This document shows positions 56,401 through 62,400 of a DNA stretch of 64,000 nt, in pieces. The notes beneath the pieces are model-generated. The model saw only the letters and a list, made by a program, of their open reading frames with translations, was not told where the DNA came from and searched no databases. The position numbers were made by a program, and so were the translations under genes. Position 1 is the first letter of the stretch; the number at the start of each line of letters is the position of its first letter. This stretch comes from Bedellia somnulentella (Eukaryota > Arthropoda > Insecta > Lepidoptera > Bedelliidae), in contig OY755179.1 in assembly GCA_963576735.1 (NCBI GenBank), positions 1,116,001-1,180,000 on the forward strand. Reading direction: 5' to 3'.

Positions 56401-59400
56401 TCCTCCACAATACGTTTAGCGTATAGTAAGTATGATGGCATTCAGACGATGTTGTTGACATAAAATCAACTTATAATAGATATACATTAGAATTCAATTG
56501 AAAAGGACAGATTGTCAAAAATGAATACATTTCTCATGGGTTTATGTGTAAAATCTATATTTATGATAAATCTGTAGAGAGGTCAATTCTGTACATTGAA
56601 TATATTTTCAAATAACTATCAGGGGATGATTAGTGATCGATACTGATGCCAAAATGCAATCAGTAAAATTTTTGTCTGTGTCTGTCTGTCGGTTTGTATG
56701 TTCCTTATGGAAAAGAAAACTACTGGACGGATTTTAACGAAACTTGGCACAATTATTCTTCATACTCCTGGGCAGGTTATAGTGTACTTTTCATCAGAGT
56801 AGTGAAGGGGAATTTTGGGAAAACGGGGGAAGTTACTCCATTTTTTTAAGCTTCCGTCGCGTGTGCAGCCTTAATGGTTAAACTTACATAGAAATCAAAT
56901 ATGACGAAAATATTCTTCATAAAATTGTTCAAAAAAGAAAAAATATTCGGCAATAGCATGTGTCTATCCTTATGGTTGACTCACAATAGCACGTGTAACT
57001 CCTGATAGCTTAGCAGTTCGGAGCATTCTGATTATATTTGTTTAATCTTACGTTTATAATACTCTCACTCATTCCTAAAATAAAACAGGTAACGTTATTA
57101 CCTATTCAATAAAAGAAAAAAGAATCATGGAAATCGGTAGAGAAACGCTGAAATAATACATGAAATAAGCCATCGCGCCCGTGACCAAAACCGAATCTTT
57201 ACTAATTTACATATTACATGCTAGATGGCGCCAGTAGTTGCGTCCTACATCACGTAATGATTTCTTTTATAGATTGTTATAAATACTTCATGGCGTTTTA
57301 TTCCAAAAATTTGCTAATAAACGGAAACACTGAACCGTTCATACAATAACGCCAAACATCACTGTTCAGGAGTGCTATAAATTTAATAAATTGAAAACAT
57401 TGCGCTAAATTTTACAATGTTTGAGCAGTGATTGAACAAAGAAACCTCAGATATTTAAAAAAAACAACGCTACCCGTGCGAAGCTGGGCTGATCCACTAT
57501 TTTATAATAAAATACCTGATGAGGACATTTTGAATCTAACAGAAAAGAAATTCAAAGTAATAATAAAACGCAGTCTTCATTTAAAAAGCTTATTACAGTT
57601 TAAATGAATATATGAAAGCTACACAAAGTGTCAGTAAATGACAAGCGTCAATATCAAATACGATTTTATTATTTTTTTATCAATTTTCATAGGGCTATTA
57701 TGGAATCGGCCATACTAATGTTACGCACACCGTTGTATTTTCTTTTTGGTCTCTCTTTGATCTTTGTATTGCCATTTTACATAAGTAAGGATAGCATAAT
57801 ATATCATTCAAATTATAGAAGAAAACTAAAATGACAAATTGTTTAGGCTGATTACTAAAGGTTACAGATGGGTTGTGCCAACATACCCCTTTTGGCGAAT
57901 TGTATAGTGGTAACGAGCTGTCCGACAAATCCGTTGTTCTTGATTAATTGCATTGTTTTATATTAAGTAAATATAAAGTAGATAATTATATTTCAAGTTC
58001 ACACGTTTGATTATTTTTAAAGACGGAATGGTTTATTTGAGGACGGAAGGGTCCAATTTATTGTGAGGACAGAAGGGTCCAATTTATTGTGAGGACGGAA
58101 GGGTCCGATTTATTGTGAGGACGGAAGGGTCCAATTTATTGTGAGGACGGAAGGGTCCAATTTATTGTGAGGACGGAAGGGTCCAATTTATTGTGAGGAC
58201 GGAAGGGTCCAATTTATTGTGAGGACGGAAGGGTCCAATTTATTGTGAGGACGGAAGGGTCCAATTTATTGTGAGGACGGAAGGGTCCAATTTATTGTGA
58301 GGACGGAATGGTCCAATTTATTGTGAGGACGGAATGGTCCAATTCATTGTGAGGACGGAATGGTCCAAATAAATAAATAAAATATATAATAATAATATAA
58401 TTATCCTTTATTGTATGCTTATACCTCTAATGTAAATGTAATAAATTTTGAGTTTACTACCAGCATGAGGTCATGCTTATAAAAAGGATGGCCGACTGTC
58501 ATCACCACTTTATATAAGGTAATAATACTTGTAACATAATGTATCATTGTATACTTAAATATATACTTTTGAATAACTACAAGTTTAATTCATAAGTTTG
58601 AAAATGAAAGATCGTATTACTGAGTGACGCAGCTGCATGCGCACGTGCAACCCCCACTACCGTACCGGAGTTGTTTGTCTCAGTGTTTAAAACGGGTGAC
58701 GTGCCAGTAGCTGCGTCATTCGAGTTCTGACTGTCACGACGAGAGGTACTGCTGCTTGAAAGATATTATGTAAGTTATAACATTAACTACCTATTGCTAA
58801 TTGTATTAATTACTAAGTGTATATATACTTGTGCTCAAGTATATATAGTATATTTATGCCTAATGCTTCACTACTATTATGTGTTAAGATGTGCATAGGT
58901 GTTTCATGTAACGCTATTGAATGTATGTATATAGTCACTTGCTACGAAACTATATTTGCTGTAGTTATTGTAGAACAGTATAGTGTTGATTATATGAAAT
59001 GATAGTTAATTAAACGGAGTTTTATTTGTAGAGGTTATAGATTTCTCTAGTATTGAATACCATCCCGTAAGGCCTGACAATATGTTCTAAAACAAAGGCA
59101 CTTATTGTTATAGGGACGGAAAATTCGCTATCCTGTTTTTTTAATAATAAGTGCATTTGTTTTACTATTCATCGGATAGAGTATATTTTTTTATGTCTCT
59201 CTGTGATTGTAACTCAATATCGTTATTTTCGTTCTGAGAGTGCGAACTGATATATTAACCACACATATGTCTGTAGAAAAGACAAATCAGTGTAGGCCCG
59301 ACCCGGTTTGAACCCCCGTTGACTACAAGACGGACGGGAGTTCTTATCCATTAAACTATCAAGGTGGTTCGGCTAATTGGTAAATGCTTTATAAATTAGC

Positions 59401-62400
59401 TAATACTGTTCAAAATACAAGATAATAAAAAAAAATCAAACTAATACGATAGCAACTTCATCGACACGTAAATTCCACAAAACATATTATAAAAGCATGT
59501 AAATTTAATTTACCATAGCATTTGATTATTGCAACATTGTAAGTAAATTGCATTAAGTAAATAAAAACGGTAATGTTTCCATACTAATTTTCCTCGTCAG
59601 TAGCTATTTGTCATTAGCTAGATAGAAACAGTGCTTATGAAGTTCAATAAGCAATAGAACTACGGTTCAAGGTAGGCTGCTGATTATCTGAAAAGCTAAT
59701 CTTCTTGGCTTTACTACTACTTTGTAATTAACTAAATATGCACTTAAATAGAAAACATTAAAGTCTTTGTGATAGTTAGGCGTTTTCAACATTTGCATTC
59801 TATCGGAAAAGGTAGACAAGTGGCCTCCCGGTTAAAATTTGGAGGTAGGAAACGCAAACACTACTTAAATGTGTAAAAGAAATAAAGGATAGAAGAATTT
59901 CGCGCTGGCAGCCATTGACACGGTAGCTCAATTGGCAGAGCGACGGGGCCGTTTACCCGAAGGTCGCGGGTTCGAATCCCGCCTGTGTCAAAATTTTTCT
60001 TTTCTTTATTTTTTCTTTTAATTATTTTTTTAACAACTTCTATTGACTTTTATCAATTTCCAAATGTGGCTGAAGAGTTTTTGGCTCTAAAGTCCTGGCT
60101 ACCCTTTTTTGGGATTTATGGCCGTGAGTAAATGTATGTATGTATTGTAAAGACCCGCTTTTATCAACCGACGATGTAATTTTAAACCATGATAGAAAAG
60201 ACGTAATCATTTTCAGCTACACCGCTTCTGAATTTTTCAATTATCTGAATTATTACTTAATTAAATCATTTCATTACAAAAACTGTATAAGAATACTAAA
60301 AGAATGTGTCCCATTGTCAAAGGGAAGAGAAAAGGAGGTAAATTTTTTAACCTTAAATAGGCATTTTTATTTTCAATGTGTAAACTTGAGAACTTCATTT
60401 AGGCAAAAACTATCAAACGCCACTTTTACAATCCTGGAAAACCTCTCGCGCTTCATTTGTATTATTTGAGAGGTCATATCCAATAAAAAACAAAATGGCC
60501 ATATCTGACATAATTAACTTCAATAATATATAATATAATATATATATAGTCAGAATTAAATAAATTGAACGCAAAATAAGGAATCCTTTTAAAAAAAGAT
60601 AAGTATCTCAATTTTACCACTTTGGAAGTTTTATATATCTATCCAACCAATTTTTTAAAAAACCCCAACAATGAGACAAGTTTTTTTAGTTTCAATTACA
60701 GGAAACCCTCATTTTTTTATTTGGTCTAAACTTAAACGCTTCGTTGCTTGTTACATAGACGTATTAATTTTCAACTATCTGGTATTTAGTTGCTGTAACA
60801 CACTGACAGACATTTAAAAAAAATAAGGTTTTAAAAAAACAATAATTGAAATAATATAACTATGTTTCTTATTTTTATATTTTTTTTCGAGAGTTTTTTT
60901 TATATCATGTAACATACAATATTTTAAACCCACGGGAGCAGATAGTCACCCATACTAGTAAGCAACATCATCGATACCAACTCTATCGTTGAGTAGCCTA
61001 ATAAAAACCAAGGTTCTACAAATTAACGTAAAAGTTTTCACATTAAAGCCTTTAACGAGGATGATCCTCTATTTATTTCTGATAGCACTATTAGTGTAAC
61101 ATTGTATAATTAGCATCTACCGATACTTATATACAATTAACTGCTATATACAGCACGTGAACGATTATAACGTAATTACTATGAAGCTAGGTGATTTATT
61201 GACCATTCATGAATGATTGGAATAATAAAAGTACTTGATATGATGGTGAAATAGACAATTATAGAGCTCAACATGAACAATTAGCCATGAAAAACCACGA
61301 CTACATTGTTTAAGCATTATAATATAAGGAAAAACCGACTTAATTGTTTTTTCTTCCTCTTTTTTGTATTTACTTATATATAATTTCCATTGGGGTAGAT
61401 AATATCTATCATCGTATTTTATGATCATGACAAACCTCTCTCGGCTATATATATTCGTTATAATTCTTATCTACATACATACATACATACATATACTCAC
61501 GCCATTAGTTCCCATTGGGGTAGGCAGAGACTATTGATCGCCACTTCGTACGATCCTGACAAACCTCTCTAGCTTCGTTTACATCCATCAATCTTTTCAT
61601 ACATGCTCTTTTATTCTTCATACTTCGGACGCCAGCCTTTTTGAGCACACTCTCAATTTGGTCCAAGTGTGTTCTCCGTGGTCCTCTCTACCTTTGTTAA
61701 AAAAAGTTTTCATCAATTATCTTTTACGGCCGTGTAATACTAACGTCATATGTGAATCTAAAATAATGTGTAGTATGTTAGATGGATTTACTTTCTGCGG
61801 TTTTTAAAAAATAGACGGAACAAAGAGTAATATAGACAAAAGCTATTTTTGTATATGTACTTTGTTAACATCAATTCATATGCATTTTTAAAACCCGGTC
61901 TTTTAATACTATTATCAGACACTCTAATTATACGCAACTGTCTAGATATTTATAATATATATGTATGTATGAATTTGCTGTGTAGTGTCGGCTTAGAATA
62001 GCACTACCTCATTTCTTCCGGTGGGTGTACGTAAGAGGCGACTAACGGTATTGGGGGATTTTTGGGCGATGCGGTTGGAGACCCATCAACAACAACCTTT
62101 ATTTTACTATCTATTCCCCACTCAATTTTCCAAAAGTGGCTGAGGATCTTCTAGTTCCTTAGCTCTGGCTACCCCTTCTAGGGATTTACAGCTGTGAGTA
62201 TATGTATGTATGTATGTATAGTATATCTACATCTTCCACCAACTAAATATGGAGCTGTCGTTTTGCCTAAGAGATTGTTGTTTTAACGACTTCCGTGGCC
62301 GAGTGGATAGATGACTAGCTTCTCGGTTAGAGCAATATTTAAGAGGTGTGCATAAATGTTTTTTTCTTAGTACATACATACATACATATACTCACGGCTA

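Larger units (their letters stand above)
51827..59079 (+). mobile_element. LTR retrotransposon, 7.25 kb, non-autonomous
   Basis: Two 583-bp direct LTRs with TG...CA ends (51827-52409, 58497-59079) and a 4-bp target duplication atat (51823-51826, 59080-59083). The internal region holds a gag-like stretch (about 53130-54090) with frame breaks. No protease, RT, RNase H or integrase is visible. The rest is AT-rich filler with a Helitron, REP-K and a minisatellite. A Ty3/gypsy-like origin is inferred from the 4-bp duplication and gag text. Confidence 0.88.
51749..59248. mobile_element. TIR element (outer nest) carrying an LTR retrotransposon
   Basis: Left end ttgcactctcagaacgaaa (51749 onward) and right end tttcgttctgagagtgcgaa (to 59248) are inverted. 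Subterminal sequences also match inverted (tattgagtagcaacaatag / gattgtaactcaatatcg; gaggcataaaaaatat / atatttttttatgtctc). It interrupts a SINE-C and is itself interrupted by the LTR element. Confidence 0.7.

Noticed and set aside
58039..58367. Regular direct repeats suggesting a CRISPR array
   Set aside because: Head-to-tail 26-bp units without spacers, in a eukaryotic LTR element: a minisatellite.
60140..60469. 109-codon ORF after a SINE-A tail
   Set aside because: It overlaps an antisense LINE-B remnant, is AT-driven, and has no recognisable domain.
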